The notes: generated from the sequence alone by a model not told the origin. 64,000 nucleotides of DNA from Marivita sp. S6314 (GCF_023015985.1 NZ_JALKAO010000002.1:1-64000); one strand, 5' to 3'; shown: positions 41,222 through 50,907, counted from the first letter of the stretch. A program made the numbers and translations.

Positions 41222-43933
41222 TTAGTCAAATCCGTAGGTGAAGTCCCCGTCCTTGGCATCAATCGCAACCTTGCTGACGGATTTGCCCTCCATCATGCGT
41301 CGCAGGAATTCCGCCGAAATGTCAGGCAGCATGGTGTTTGTCACAATCGCGTCGATCATCCGTCCACCGGATTCCAGTTCCTGGCACCGGGATACAATCG
41401 TATCGACCACCGCATCCGAATATTCGAACGGCACACCATGCGCTTCGGTCACCCGCTTCTGAATGCGGTTCAGCTGCAAACGCGTGATTTTGCCAATCAT
41501 ATCCGGGCTGAGCGGGTAGTACGGAATGGTCACCAAACGCCCAAGCAACGCCGCCGGGAAGATTTTCAGCAATGGATCGCGCAACGCTTTGGCAATGCCC
41601 TCGGGTTCCGGCATCAGGTCCGGGTCCGAGCACATGTCCATGATCAGGTCCGACCCCGCGTTCGAGGTCAGCAGGATCAGCGTGTTCTTGAAGTCGATCA
41701 GCCGTCCTTCGCCATCCTCCATCACGCCCTTGTCGAAGACCTGGAAGAACAGTTCGTGCACATCGGGGTGCGCCTTTTCGACCTCGTCCAGCAACACCAC
41801 CGAATAGGGTTTGCGCCGCACAGCTTCGGTCAGAACACCACCTTCGCCATACCCCACATATCCCGGAGGCGCGCCTTTCAGGCTGCTGACGGTATGGGAT
41901 TCCTGGTATTCCGACATGTTGATGGTGATCACATTCTGTTCGCCTCCATACAGTACCTCGGCCAGAGCGAGGGCGGTCTCGGTCTTACCCACGCCGCTGG
42001 TCCCGGCCAGCATGAAGACCCCAATCGGCTTGTTCGGGTTATCAAGTTCTGCGCGACTGGTCTGGATGCGTTTTGCGATCATCTCCATCGCGTGATCCTG
42101 ACCGATCACACGTTCGGCCAGATGCTCTTTGAGGTTCAGGACCACGGCCAATTCATCACTCACCATGCGGCCAACGGGGATGCCGGTCCAGTCGCCAACC
42201 ACACTAGCCACGGCTTGTTCATCCACGATAGGCAGGATCAGGGGGTTCTCGCCTTGCAACTCCGTCAGTTCGGCGTTTTTGGCCTTGAGCTGCTCCAGCA
42301 GGTCCGCGCGTTCCTCGGCGGTCATGGGGCTGGCTTCGGCGGCTTCTTCGCCATCGGCATCCGGCGCATCCACAGGCGCGCCGCCCTCGCGCAGCTTGGC
42401 GCGCAGATCAAGGATGCTGGCCACAACGGCTTTCTCGGCTTCCCAGCGCTTGTCCAGTTCGGCAAGACGCGCCTCTTCTTCCTCTTTCAGCGCAGTGATC
42501 GCATCGCGGCGGGCACCCACCTCCATTCCGGCGGTTTCATCGCGTCCGATGATCTCAAGCTCGGTGGTCAGGGCGTCAATTCGCTTGCGACTGTCATCCA
42601 CTTCGGCAGGGACGGCGTGCTGGCTGACGGCGACACGGGCGCAGGCGGTGTCGAGCACGCTGACCGACTTGTCAGGCAACTGACGCGCCGGGATGTACCG
42701 CGCCGAAAGCGACACCGCCGCCTCAATGCCCTCGTCCAGAACCTGAACCTTGTGGTGGCTTTCAAGCATCGTTGCGATGCCGCGCATCATCATGATGGCT
42801 TTGGGGATATCGGGTTCGTCAACCTGCACGACCTGGAAGCGACGGGTCAAAGCAGGGTCTTTTTCGATGTGCTTCTTGTATTCGGCCCAGGTGGTGGCCC
42901 CGATTGTGCGCAACGTGCCGCGGGCCAAAGCCGGTTTGAGCAGGTTCGCCGCATCCCCCGTTCCGGCAGCGCCCCCTGCCCCAACCAAGGTGTGGGTTTC
43001 GTCGACGAACATGATGATCGGAACGGTTGAGGCCTGCACCTCGTCAATCACCTGACGCAACCGGTTTTCAAATTCGCCTTTCATCGACGCCCCGGCCTGA
43101 AGCAGGCCGACATCCAGCGTCAGCAAACGGGCCTCGCGCAGGGCGGGTGGGACATCGCCCCGTGCGATCCGCAGGGCAAAGCCTTCGACCACAGCCGTCT
43201 TGCCGACACCCGCTTCACCGGTGAGGATGGGGTTGTTCTGACGACGGCGCATCAGGACATCGACAATCTGACGGATTTCTTCGTCTCGGCCGACAATCGG
43301 ATCAATCTCTCCGTTGCGGGCTTGTTCGGTCAGGTCCGTACAATACTGGGCCAGAGCCTCTTCTTTGCCCATGGCACCGGGCGACATTGCGCCGGACGCT
43401 TCGCCCGGAACCGCACCACCACCGGTTTGCGAGCCGTCTTGCGGGCGCAGGCTGTCTTCGATCGAGCCGTCAACAACTTTTGCAAAATTGTCCGAAAGAT
43501 CATCCGCCCCGACTTTTGAAAACTCTTTCGAGATATTCATCAGGATCGACCGCAGTTCGGGCGTTTTCAACATCCCGAGGATCAGATGCCCAGTGCGCAC
43601 CTGATTGGAGTTGAACAACAAGGACCCGTAAACCCACGCGCGCTCCATCGCGTCTTGCAGATGTGAACTGAGGTCGGAGATCGAACTTGCACCGCGCGGC
43701 AACGCATCCAATGCGCGGGTCATGTCAGCAGACAGCTTTGCGGGATCAAGATCGTAGTGCTGGATGATCTTTTGAATGTCGGAATTGTCGGTCTGCACCA
43801 ACTGCGCCAGCCAGTGAATGATCTCAACATATGGATTGCCGCGCATCTTGCAGAATACGGTGGCACCTTCGATGGCTTGATAGCCAACTTTGTTCAGCTT
43901 TCCGAAAAGGGCTACGCGGCTAATCTCAGTCAT
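41222..43933 (-). CDS. clpV: T6SS sheath-recycling AAA+ ATPase ClpV (TssH)
   Basis: The 903-residue protein has an N-terminal Clp-N domain and two AAA+ modules with Walker A motifs GEAGVGKTAV and GTSGVGKTET. A middle coiled-coil region lies about 420-540, where an acidic insert (DADGEEAAEASP) is seen. It disassembles contracted TssBC sheaths in the cytoplasm. The start at 43933 (MTEISRVALFGKLN) has GGAGAC 6 bp upstream; an extension to 43963 is not conserved. Confidence 0.95.
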   Translation of the reverse strand: MTEISRVALFGKLNKVGYQAIEGATVFCKMRGNPYVEIIHWLAQLVQTDNSDIQKIIQHYDLDPAKLSADMTRALDALPRGASSISDLSSHLQDAMERAWVYGSLLFNSNQVRTGHLILGMLKTPELRSILMNISKEFSKVGADDLSDNFAKVVDGSIEDSLRPQDGSQTGGGAVPGEASGAMSPGAMGKEEALAQYCTDLTEQARNGEIDPIVGRDEEIRQIVDVLMRRRQNNPILTGEAGVGKTAVVEGFALRIARGDVPPALREARLLTLDVGLLQAGASMKGEFENRLRQVIDEVQASTVPIIMFVDETHTLVGAGGAAGTGDAANLLKPALARGTLRTIGATTWAEYKKHIEKDPALTRRFQVVQVDEPDIPKAIMMMRGIATMLESHHKVQVLDEGIEAAVSLSARYIPARQLPDKSVSVLDTACARVAVSQHAVPAEVDDSRKRIDALTTELEIIGRDETAGMEVGARRDAITALKEEEEARLAELDKRWEAEKAVVASILDLRAKLREGGAPVDAPDADGEEAAEASPMTAEERADLLEQLKAKNAELTELQGENPLILPIVDEQAVASVVGDWTGIPVGRMVSDELAVVLNLKEHLAERVIGQDHAMEMIAKRIQTSRAELDNPNKPIGVFMLAGTSGVGKTETALALAEVLYGGEQNVITINMSEYQESHTVSSLKGAPPGYVGYGEGGVLTEAVRRKPYSVVLLDEVEKAHPDVHELFFQVFDKGVMEDGEGRLIDFKNTLILLTSNAGSDLIMDMCSDPDLMPEPEGIAKALRDPLLKIFPAALLGRLVTIPYYPLSPDMIGKITRLQLNRIQKRVTEAHGVPFEYSDAVVDTIVSRCQELESGGRMIDAIVTNTMLPDISAEFLRRMMEGKSVSKVAIDAKDGDFTYGFD

Positions 43934-43970
43934 TTTAGTCTCCTTCGCACAGGTGCGACACAATTATTCG

Positions 43971-45014
43971 TCAGGCGGCAAGCGCCTCGTTCAACGGAAT
44001 TTGAAGCAATGGTATCAGGTACAAATCCGCCACTTCCGGCGGGTGGTCTTCCGAGCCGACCCAACTGGTCAGACCCAACTGGGTGGTGCTGCCCAACTGG
44101 GCTTGCGGAACGTCTTCCCCTTTCAGAACAAGGTTCACGTCCCAATCGAATTGATCTCCGATATAGTTCTTTACGATGGCACGCAGGCGGTTGAGCGCAG
44201 GTGTGCCCGGCAGGAATTTCTTGTAGTCTTCAAGCGACAGGGGCCCGATCCGAAGCCTGAATTTGGAGGAATGCGACCACACCCGTTCCCCGACACAGGT
44301 CGTTTGGCCCAATCCCCCGGCCCCGCTGAGGATCCAGCGGTCATCAGGTTCCAGAGTGAGCCATTCACCCACAAATTCTTCCAGCGACACATCGGCATCA
44401 AAGAAGCCGTTCAGGATCGCCACGAGTCCCTCTGCATTTCTGGGGCCCGCAGAGAGCAACCCGGCATAGTGGCGTTTGGCCAGATCCGGCATGGCATCGC
44501 GGCTTCTGAGGTGTTCGCCGTGATACCCGCCAAGCGCTGCAATCTTGGTTTCCGTTTCGGAATTGTCGCCCCGGTCGAACGCCGCCGTCGGATGTCCGCG
44601 CACCCAGGCCCGATATAGCAGGCTCATGACCCGATGCGTGAGCATATCCGCAAAGGCCACAAAGGTCGGATCCCTGTGGTGCACCCTTCGGCTGCGCGCG
44701 TATTCGGTCAGGTGCAGCGGGAGCGGACCATGGGGGCCAAAGAACCCGAAGAACAGATTGACCAGCTTTTGCGGCTGATCGCCTTTTTGCGGTTCAAGAT
44801 CAGAGATCGTGGACGGCGGAAACCCAAGGTAGGGTTCCTGCCCGAACCGCACCTTGTCCTGCCGCGGACGACGCGATTCACCGAACCGTGGTGTGTCTCC
44901 GAGCTGCGCCTCAAGGATACGCATTGCTTGGAAAATATGATGAGATTTCGGGTCGCGGACCAGCCCCTCAAGATGGGTCAGATCACGCGGTTCGCCCCCA
45001 TCCTTGGTGACCAT
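43971..45014 (-). CDS. tssG: T6SS baseplate protein TssG
   Basis: The 347-residue protein shows TssG features: HHIFQAMRILEAQLG, LGFPPSTISDLE, NLFFGFFGPHGPLPLHLTEYA and the late VGERVWSHSSKFRLRIGPLS (as VGERVWSHSS then KFRLRIGPLS). It forms the TssF2G wedge of the baseplate. The start at 45014 has GAGGAGAG upstream and lies inside tssF, giving a 37-bp overlap. Confidence 0.94.
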   Translation of the reverse strand: MVTKDGGEPRDLTHLEGLVRDPKSHHIFQAMRILEAQLGDTPRFGESRRPRQDKVRFGQEPYLGFPPSTISDLEPQKGDQPQKLVNLFFGFFGPHGPLPLHLTEYARSRRVHHRDPTFVAFADMLTHRVMSLLYRAWVRGHPTAAFDRGDNSETETKIAALGGYHGEHLRSRDAMPDLAKRHYAGLLSAGPRNAEGLVAILNGFFDADVSLEEFVGEWLTLEPDDRWILSGAGGLGQTTCVGERVWSHSSKFRLRIGPLSLEDYKKFLPGTPALNRLRAIVKNYIGDQFDWDVNLVLKGEDVPQAQLGSTTQLGLTSWVGSEDHPPEVADLYLIPLLQIPLNEALAA

Positions 45015-46858
45015 CTCGTGATCTCTCCTCTCTGTTGGGATTTCAACACCGTTTCGGTGAAGCTGTTTATTGTGGAATACTTCTGGAAGAAGCGCTCCAG
45101 GACCGTCGCAAGGGCAAAGACCGAACTGCCCTCGAACAGGGTTTCGTCAAATTCCAGCGTGATTTCCTGCCCGCGCACGGCTGTGGACAGGACACCGTCA
45201 TGCATCCGGCGCACAATTGGCCGGGTTGTCACCGACACTATGCCCTCGATCTGCTGTTCCAGCGCGCGGTCGCCGATGGGCGTGTACAGCCCGATGATCT
45301 CGCGCAGCGCGGCGGCCCCGCCCCCTTCTGCGCCGGCATCATCCGAAATTGACAGGTAGTTCAGGCTCAGATGGCTGATGGCACGCCAGGCAGCATCGCC
45401 TTGGGCAATACAAGTGCGCGGCTTTGTCGGCCCGATCAGCGTGCGGATATTGGACACCGGTCCGCCGTCGGGCAGGTGAAAGACATTGTCCACACCGTTG
45501 GGCAGCAACATGGGCAGATCCCGGTTCGTGACCATCGCGTCCACGGCAAGTTGGCTGAGCTTTGCCGGGTACGGTGCCTCGTTTGCGTCGACAACGGACA
45601 GGTAGCTTTCCGAGCCCAGGTAATTGGTGCGCATGCCGCGCAATGTCTCGGCCTCGCTGCGCTGCCGCAAATGGCGCTTGTGCGTGAAATACGCACTGCC
45701 CCCGCCACCTGCTGCGGTCAGTTCGTCGGACGAATAGAACGCGGTGAGGTCGATATCGTCGACGCCCTCTCGGCTCATGCCGGTGACGCTCGAAATTGAA
45801 AAAACCTCGAAGTCTTTCGGGGCGGTCCTGTCCGGCACAAGATGGTATTCGGTCACGCGCGGCGTCACCGGAACGCGGTCACACCGCTTGTGAAACAGAT
45901 TGATCGCCGGCACACAGTACGGCCGGAACGCTTCGGGAGAGATATTGGGCGCGATGTCCGGTTTGTTTTCGCGTAGCAACAGGTACACGTCCACGCTGTT
46001 CCCCTTCGCCCGGGATACAGCGTCCTGCAGGCCCGACACCTCGATAAAGAGGTTCCGTTCGGGCATGGCAAAAAATTCCTGCAGCAAACGGTAACCGTCG
46101 AACGAAGGCCGGGGTGTAGGAAGCAATGCCTCGTCCCGGTCCAACCCGCGCAAACGCACCGGCGTTTTGAGCGGCACAACCCAGTCATCCCGGCGATCAA
46201 TCGAACGGGCCACCACGGTTGCCGGTTTCGCGCACAGCATTTCCAGCAAGGTCCAGCCGATACTGCCCTGCCCTCCGAGGAACAGCGTCAGTTTGTCGAT
46301 CGGCAATTCCGCAATGGGCATGTCGCCATGACGTGTCAGGCGCAGACGGATTGCGGCGCGGGCGGATTTGTCCACCGCGATCCCCGCCGCAACAAGCGCC
46401 CCGCGACCGTCGACATATTCCGCCTCGGAGACCTGCAGCGGCCACAGGTCCACGTCTTGCGACGTTTTGAATTGGCAGGCCTTCTGCGCCCCCGGAACTT
46501 TCTTGGACCGCAGCGTGGACTGCCTTGGCAGCGTGTACCCATCGACCAGATCCGCGTTTTCAATGTCCGGGGTCAGTTCCGCGATGGTCATTGACGGGGT
46601 TGGTGCCAGAAAATGCGGGAAGACGACATCCAGCAGATGGCTTGTGAACGCAGGATATTGCTGTTCCAGCTCAAGCTGGACGCGCGCGGTCAAAAAGGCG
46701 GTGCCTTCAAGAAGACGCTCGACATACGGGTCAAGGATTTCAAGCCCATCCATCCCAAGACGGGATGCAATCTTGGGATAGCTCTTGGCAAACTCTGCGC
46801 CCATTTCCCGCAGGAAAGCGAGTTCGGTTTCGTAGTGTCTGAGCAGCCGGGTATCCAT
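44978..46858 (-). CDS. tssF: T6SS baseplate protein TssF
   Basis: The 626-residue protein begins MDTRLLRHYETELAFLREMG and continues with FAKSYPKIASRLG, the standard TssF N-terminus, and has the family length. It includes LLDVVFPHFLAPTPSM and a long body ending before the tssG overlap. It builds the baseplate wedge with TssG and TssE. The start is 5 bp after the tssE stop. Confidence 0.95.
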   Translation of the reverse strand: MDTRLLRHYETELAFLREMGAEFAKSYPKIASRLGMDGLEILDPYVERLLEGTAFLTARVQLELEQQYPAFTSHLLDVVFPHFLAPTPSMTIAELTPDIENADLVDGYTLPRQSTLRSKKVPGAQKACQFKTSQDVDLWPLQVSEAEYVDGRGALVAAGIAVDKSARAAIRLRLTRHGDMPIAELPIDKLTLFLGGQGSIGWTLLEMLCAKPATVVARSIDRRDDWVVPLKTPVRLRGLDRDEALLPTPRPSFDGYRLLQEFFAMPERNLFIEVSGLQDAVSRAKGNSVDVYLLLRENKPDIAPNISPEAFRPYCVPAINLFHKRCDRVPVTPRVTEYHLVPDRTAPKDFEVFSISSVTGMSREGVDDIDLTAFYSSDELTAAGGGGSAYFTHKRHLRQRSEAETLRGMRTNYLGSESYLSVVDANEAPYPAKLSQLAVDAMVTNRDLPMLLPNGVDNVFHLPDGGPVSNIRTLIGPTKPRTCIAQGDAAWRAISHLSLNYLSISDDAGAEGGGAAALREIIGLYTPIGDRALEQQIEGIVSVTTRPIVRRMHDGVLSTAVRGQEITLEFDETLFEGSSVFALATVLERFFQKYSTINSFTETVLKSQQRGEITRWSPRMGANRVI

Positions 46859-46863
46859 AATCG

Positions 46864-47361
46864 TCAGGACCCGCGCTCAAGGGTGATTTCCCCGGTGGTC
46901 GTGTCGAACTGACTTCTGAGGTACAGTTCGGCGGGCAACGGTTGGGCCCACATATCCGCAAGGATATCGAACACGATCACCGGTTCGTCTTTGGCATCGT
47001 CGGTCCGGCTGACAACGTTCAGGCTCCCGTTGATGATGCGTGGTTCAAACAGTTCGACCGCCCGCTGGATTGCGTCTCGCACATCCTCGGCACGCCGCTT
47101 GCTCGCGAAATCGCCGGTCGCATCGGGCACACCGTAGTTCAGGACAGAGCGGCGCGCATGCGGGTAAGCTTCGGGATCAATTTCAGAGTCGAGGTTACCG
47201 GTGTTCAGCAGCCAGGACAGATCCCTTTGAATGATTTCCCTCAACCGGCGGATGTCAATCACGCGTTCCGACCCGCTTTCTTTGGTGTCGGTGGGGTCTT
47301 CGTCTGTCAATCTGTCAAGGATGGAAGGCTGCAGACGCTCTGTGAGCGTACGGTCAGCCAT
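46864..47361 (-). CDS. tssE: T6SS baseplate protein TssE (gp25-like)
   Basis: The 165-residue protein has the gp25-like sequence LREIIQRDLSWLLNTGNLD, followed by SVLNYGVPD and an ERRI-like region (AVELFEPRIINGSLNV). It initiates sheath assembly on the baseplate. The start at 47361 (MADRTLTERLQPSILDRL) is the conserved N-terminus and overlaps the tagJ stop by 8 bp. Confidence 0.93.
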   Translation of the reverse strand: MADRTLTERLQPSILDRLTDEDPTDTKESGSERVIDIRRLREIIQRDLSWLLNTGNLDSEIDPEAYPHARRSVLNYGVPDATGDFASKRRAEDVRDAIQRAVELFEPRIINGSLNVVSRTDDAKDEPVIVFDILADMWAQPLPAELYLRSQFDTTTGEITLERGS

Positions 47362-48187
47362 CCGCGGCAGCTCCACCTGTGTCTTCGGCTTCGGTCGTGT
47401 TGAACCTGAACAACCGCGCATCCATCAAGGGCACATCGGCTTCGTTTGTCGTCAGCAAACGCTGCCCGAGACCGGCAAAGGTATCGTGACCCAAATCTTC
47501 CCATTCTGTGACGCGCGACAGGCGCATTGCGTCGGTCCCGCGCTCTGCCGTGCCTGCGTACCGCGTGGGGATCAACCCCACCAACTCTCCGCCATTGGCG
47601 AGTGTCAGGTTGGCAGCCGTCCAAACCGTGTCCCGCAGATCTTCGGGCGGATCCAGTTGCAACGTTGCCAGCGCATTGAACGGCATCCAGAAGTATTTTC
47701 CATTAATAATGATTTCGAGGATCGGACCAAACCGCATATCTGCATCGGCGATCCACTCGAATTCTTGTCCATCAAGCTCGCCCGAGGTCGCGGGTGCCTT
47801 GTCAAAAGCGTCGTCGCGCAGCCGTGCCGCATGTTCCGCGTTGCCTTCGGCTTGCGCCTTAAGAGCCTCTGCCAGCAACGCCACCCAATCCTGCGGTTGG
47901 CCAAAGATCAGCGGGTCTTTTTCTCCTGCGAACACTTTCTCGCGGAACACTTCGCAGATGATTGCCTCGCGGTAGGTTTGCGCCATTGGAAGCGCCGAGG
48001 CGTCCAGTTGGGCGCACAGCTTTAGCTGTGTGATCGCGCGCTTCCAGTCGCCCATGACGCAGAGCAACTGGAAAAGAAAGATACGCAGTTTGGCATCTTC
48101 GGGTTTGGCGCGAATAAGATTCTGAAGGCTTGTAAGAGTGCCGTTGAGGTCTCCGGCCTTGAGGAAGTCCTGGGGTGTGTCTGTCAA
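47354..48187 (-). CDS. tagJ: T6SS accessory protein TagJ (ImpE)
   Basis: The 277-residue protein has TPR-like N-terminal helices (FLKAGDLNGTLTSLQNLIRA, CVMGDWKRAITQLKLCAQLD) and an ImpE C-terminal domain (FEWIADADMRFGPILE). TagJ binds ClpV or the sheath protein TssB in other systems. The start codon is an unusual TTG at 48187, supported by a good GGAGAG site 7 bp upstream and by the conserved N-terminus. It follows hcp after a strong hairpin, so its expression is probably lower than hcp. Confidence 0.9.
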   Translation of the reverse strand: MTDTPQDFLKAGDLNGTLTSLQNLIRAKPEDAKLRIFLFQLLCVMGDWKRAITQLKLCAQLDASALPMAQTYREAIICEVFREKVFAGEKDPLIFGQPQDWVALLAEALKAQAEGNAEHAARLRDDAFDKAPATSGELDGQEFEWIADADMRFGPILEIIINGKYFWMPFNALATLQLDPPEDLRDTVWTAANLTLANGGELVGLIPTRYAGTAERGTDAMRLSRVTEWEDLGHDTFAGLGQRLLTTNEADVPLMDARLFRFNTTEAEDTGGAAADG

Positions 48188-48213
48188 CGGAACTCTCCGA
48201 ATAACCGGCGTGT

Positions 48214-48238
48214 CCCCGCTGGCGAAAAGCCAGCGGGG
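48214..48238 (-). terminator. Hairpin downstream of hcp (attenuator-like)
   Basis: A perfect 10-bp GC-rich stem (48214-48223 with 48229-48238) with a GAAAA loop (UUUUC in the transcript) begins 6 bp after the hcp stop. There is no U-tract after it. It probably stabilises the hcp mRNA 3' end or partly stops read-through into tagJ-tssE. Confidence 0.6.
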
Positions 48239-48244
48239 CTTGCG

Positions 48245-48730
48245 TTAGCTCTTGTCTTCGTTCGTTTCGATATTGTAGGCGAACTTTTTGTCAGCACCGC
48301 CGCTGCCGTCATCCATTTGCTCTTTGTAGAGAACCTCGACTTCGGCAAAATTGAGCGTCATATTTTGTGTCAGACGCTCTTCACCGCCAGATCCGCCCAA
48401 CGACACGGATGTGACCATCACCTTCTTCATCTTGATGATGAGATATTCCAAAGGCTTTTTGCCGGCTTTTCGAACGGTCAGTGTAGCGTCTGCGAAATGA
48501 TCCCCGTTTCCGCATTTCTGCATAATACCGGCCGTTCCGTTTTCGATGTAACATGTCACCGAAAGATCCTGGAAATTGGCCTTGCCTGCACCGCCACCGC
48601 CACCGGTGTGCCAGCTACCAGTTTGGCTCATCCCCCACGACCACGCCAGGACGTCAATTTCACCCTTCTTTTTTTGGTCCTTGGATTCACCTTTCAGGGC
48701 ACCAAGCTTTAAAAACTGATCAACAGCCAT
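48245..48730 (-). CDS. hcp: T6SS inner-tube protein Hcp (TssD)
   Basis: The 161-residue protein is a typical Hcp: MAVDQFLKLGALKGESKDQ, VLAWSWGMSQTGSWHTGGGGG and a C-terminal LNFAEVEVLYKEQ. Hexameric rings stack into the expelled tube and can carry effectors in the lumen. It has its own AGAAAGGAAA-type site and is bracketed by hairpins on both sides (48781-48804 and 48214-48238), suggesting its level is set separately from the rest of the operon. Confidence 0.95.
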   Translation of the reverse strand: MAVDQFLKLGALKGESKDQKKKGEIDVLAWSWGMSQTGSWHTGGGGGAGKANFQDLSVTCYIENGTAGIMQKCGNGDHFADATLTVRKAGKKPLEYLIIKMKKVMVTSVSLGGSGGEERLTQNMTLNFAEVEVLYKEQMDDGSGGADKKFAYNIETNEDKS

Positions 48731-48767
48731 GATAATTTCCTTTCTCTAGGTGCGGATGTTCTTCCGC

Positions 48768-48773
48768 TGTCAA
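48768..48773 (-). promoter_or_regulatory. Possible -35 element (TTGACA) upstream of hcp
   Basis: A perfect TTGACA on the minus strand lies directly after the tssC-distal hairpin and about 40 bp before the hcp start. The expected -10 position, about 17 bp downstream, reads only CCTAGA, a poor match. A dedicated hcp promoter is therefore possible but weakly supported. Confidence 0.25.
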
Positions 48774-48780
48774 AATAATA

Positions 48781-48804
48781 CCCGAGGCACCACCGCGCCT
48801 CGGG
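48781..48804 (-). terminator. Terminator-like hairpin between tssC and hcp
   Basis: A perfect 8-bp stem (48781-48788 with 48797-48804) with an 8-nt loop starts 8 bp after the tssC stop. On the minus strand it is followed by TATTATTTTG, so it has both parts of a Rho-independent terminator. It likely ends part of the tssABC transcripts before hcp. Confidence 0.6.
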
Positions 48805-48811
48805 CGCCGCT

Positions 48812-50305
48812 TTATTCCTTTTCAGATGGCAGCTTGGAGACCAGCCGCAGCGAGACTGACAAACCTTCCAACTGATAATGGGGCCGCAGGAAGAACTGCG
48901 ACTTATAGTACCCCGGGTTTTCTGGATCGGCCTGGACCACGACTTCAGCAGCCGCCAACGGTTTTTCCGCTTTCGTCCGCTCGGTCGAGGTTTCGGGGCT
49001 GCCGTCAACGTATTGGGTGATCCATTCGTTCAACCAACGCTCCATGTCGGCACGTTCTTTGAACGACCCGACTTTGTCACGCACCATACATTTGAGGTAA
49101 TGCGCAAACCGGCAGGTTGCAAAAAGATACGGTAGGCGCGCGGCAAGGTTGGCATTCGACGTTGCATCCGGATCGTCGTACACCGCCGGTTTCTGCAGCG
49201 ATTGCGCGCCGATGAACGACGCCACATCGGTGTTTTTCCGGTGCAGCAACGGCATCAGACCCGCCTTGGCCAATTCGGCTTCACGACGGTCGCCAATGGT
49301 CACCTCGGTTGGACACTTCATGTCGACCCCACCGTCATCGGTTGGGAAGGTGTGGGTTGGCAAACCCTCAAGCGTCCCGCCGGATTCAACGCCGCGGATC
49401 CGGCTGCACCAGCCATACTCTTTGAACGACCGGTTGATGTTCATCGCCATGCCGTAAGCCGCGTTGACCCAGGCAAACTTCGAAGAATCCCCATCGCCGA
49501 CATCTTCTTCGAAGGCGAATTCCTCGACCGGATTGGACTTCGCGCCATAGACATTGCGGCCCAAAAACTTGGGCATTGCGAGACCGATGTACTTGCTGTC
49601 CTCGCTGTCCCGAAGGCTCCGCCATCCGGCATATTCCGGCGTCTGGAAGATCTTTGTCAGATCGCGCGGATTGGACAATTCACCCCAGCTTTCGAACTGC
49701 ATGAGTGACGGTGCCGCCGCCGAGATGAATGGCGCGTGTGCCGCAGCACCGATTTTCGCCATTTCCCCCAGCAATTCAACATCAGGCGGCGTGTGGTCAA
49801 AGTAGTAATCCCCGACGAGGCACCCGTAAGGTTCGCCCCCGATCTGGTCGTATTCTTCGCCGTAGAGCTTTTTGAAGATCGGCGACTGATCCCAGGCCGT
49901 GCCTTTGAACTTGCGCAGTGTCTTGTGCAGTTCTTTCTTGGAAATGCTCATCACGCGGATTTTCAGCATCTCGTCGGTTTCGGTGTTGTTCACCAGGAAA
50001 TGCAGACCACGCCACGCGCTTTCAAGCTCTTGATACTCGTTGTGGTGGATGATCTCGTTGACCTGTTCGCTCAACTTCCGATCAATTTCCGCGACCATTG
50101 CTTCCAGTGAAAGCAATACGTCTTCTGAAATCAGAGAGGCGTTTTCCAGTGCTTGCTGCGCAAGCGTGGTTACAGCGGATTCGACGGCAGATTTTGCCGT
50201 GTCCGTCCGCGGTTTGAACTCTTTTTCCAGAAGACTGGCAAAGTCGGAATCGGATGTCTGGGTGGCCTCTGCGCCGCCTTCGACTGCTGTTGCTTCCTCA
50301 GCCAT
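48812..50305 (-). CDS. tssC: T6SS sheath large subunit TssC
   Basis: The 497-residue protein has the TssC/VipB core: EYQELESAWRGLHFLVNNTE (as EYQELESAWRGL and HFLVNNTE), YDQIGGEPYGCLVGDYYFDH, FISAAAPSLM, FAWVNAAYGMAMNIN and the C-terminal FFLRPHYQLEGLSVSLRLVS. With TssB it builds the contractile sheath in the cytoplasm. It is 3 bp from tssB. Confidence 0.96.
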   Translation of the reverse strand: MAEEATAVEGGAEATQTSDSDFASLLEKEFKPRTDTAKSAVESAVTTLAQQALENASLISEDVLLSLEAMVAEIDRKLSEQVNEIIHHNEYQELESAWRGLHFLVNNTETDEMLKIRVMSISKKELHKTLRKFKGTAWDQSPIFKKLYGEEYDQIGGEPYGCLVGDYYFDHTPPDVELLGEMAKIGAAAHAPFISAAAPSLMQFESWGELSNPRDLTKIFQTPEYAGWRSLRDSEDSKYIGLAMPKFLGRNVYGAKSNPVEEFAFEEDVGDGDSSKFAWVNAAYGMAMNINRSFKEYGWCSRIRGVESGGTLEGLPTHTFPTDDGGVDMKCPTEVTIGDRREAELAKAGLMPLLHRKNTDVASFIGAQSLQKPAVYDDPDATSNANLAARLPYLFATCRFAHYLKCMVRDKVGSFKERADMERWLNEWITQYVDGSPETSTERTKAEKPLAAAEVVVQADPENPGYYKSQFFLRPHYQLEGLSVSLRLVSKLPSEKE

Positions 50306-50308
50306 GCT

Positions 50309-50830
50309 TTACTCCTCGTCCTTGGCGGCATCGCCGTCATCCGAAGGCGCTGCTTGCGCCGCCAGCGTTTTGAGCAGTGCCGGATCATTCATCGCTTCGG
50401 AAATCAGGTTTTCCGCGCCGGGCTTGCCGTCCATGTATGTCATCAGGTTCGACAACTCGTTGCGCGCATCCAGAAGCTTTTTCAGTGGCTCGACCTTTTG
50501 CGCGATGGCCCCTGGTGAGAAATCATCCATGCTTTCGAACGACACATCGACCGAAAGATTGCCCTCTCCGGTCAGCTTGTTCGGAACAGAAAACGCGACG
50601 CGCGGCTTCATGGCCTTCATGCGGTCGTCGAAATTGTCGACATCGATTTCCAGGAACTTCCTGTCGGCAACACCCGGTTGCTCGACTTCGGATTTGCCAA
50701 CCAAATCCGACATGACACCCATAACAAACGGCAACTGAACTTTTTTCTGCGCTCCGTACAACTCGACGTCGTACTCGATCTGCACCCTTGGGGCGCGATT
50801 TCTCGCAATGAATTTTTGTGAACTGGACAT
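50309..50830 (-). CDS. tssB: T6SS sheath small subunit TssB
   Basis: The 173-residue protein contains the TssB/VipA signature RVQIEYDVELYGAQKKVQLP, then FVMGVMSDL and REFLEIDVDNFDDRM-like sequence (KFLEIDVDNFDDRMKAMKPR). It forms heterodimers with TssC in the sheath, and its C-terminal helix is the usual ClpV recognition element. It is 3 bp upstream of tssC and 77 bp after tssA. Confidence 0.95.
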   Translation of the reverse strand: MSSSQKFIARNRAPRVQIEYDVELYGAQKKVQLPFVMGVMSDLVGKSEVEQPGVADRKFLEIDVDNFDDRMKAMKPRVAFSVPNKLTGEGNLSVDVSFESMDDFSPGAIAQKVEPLKKLLDARNELSNLMTYMDGKPGAENLISEAMNDPALLKTLAAQAAPSDDGDAAKDEE

Positions 50831-50907
50831 ATGGTCTCCCCGTTACGACTGGCTAAATTTGTTATTCGTTTTTCGGCCACACAGGTGACCGTGCACCAAC
50901 GCAATAT

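Noticed and set aside
41438-43030. Long open plus-strand frame (530 codons) opposite clpV
   Set aside because: Mirror of the conserved ClpV AAA+ region; Phe/His/Arg-rich with no motif.
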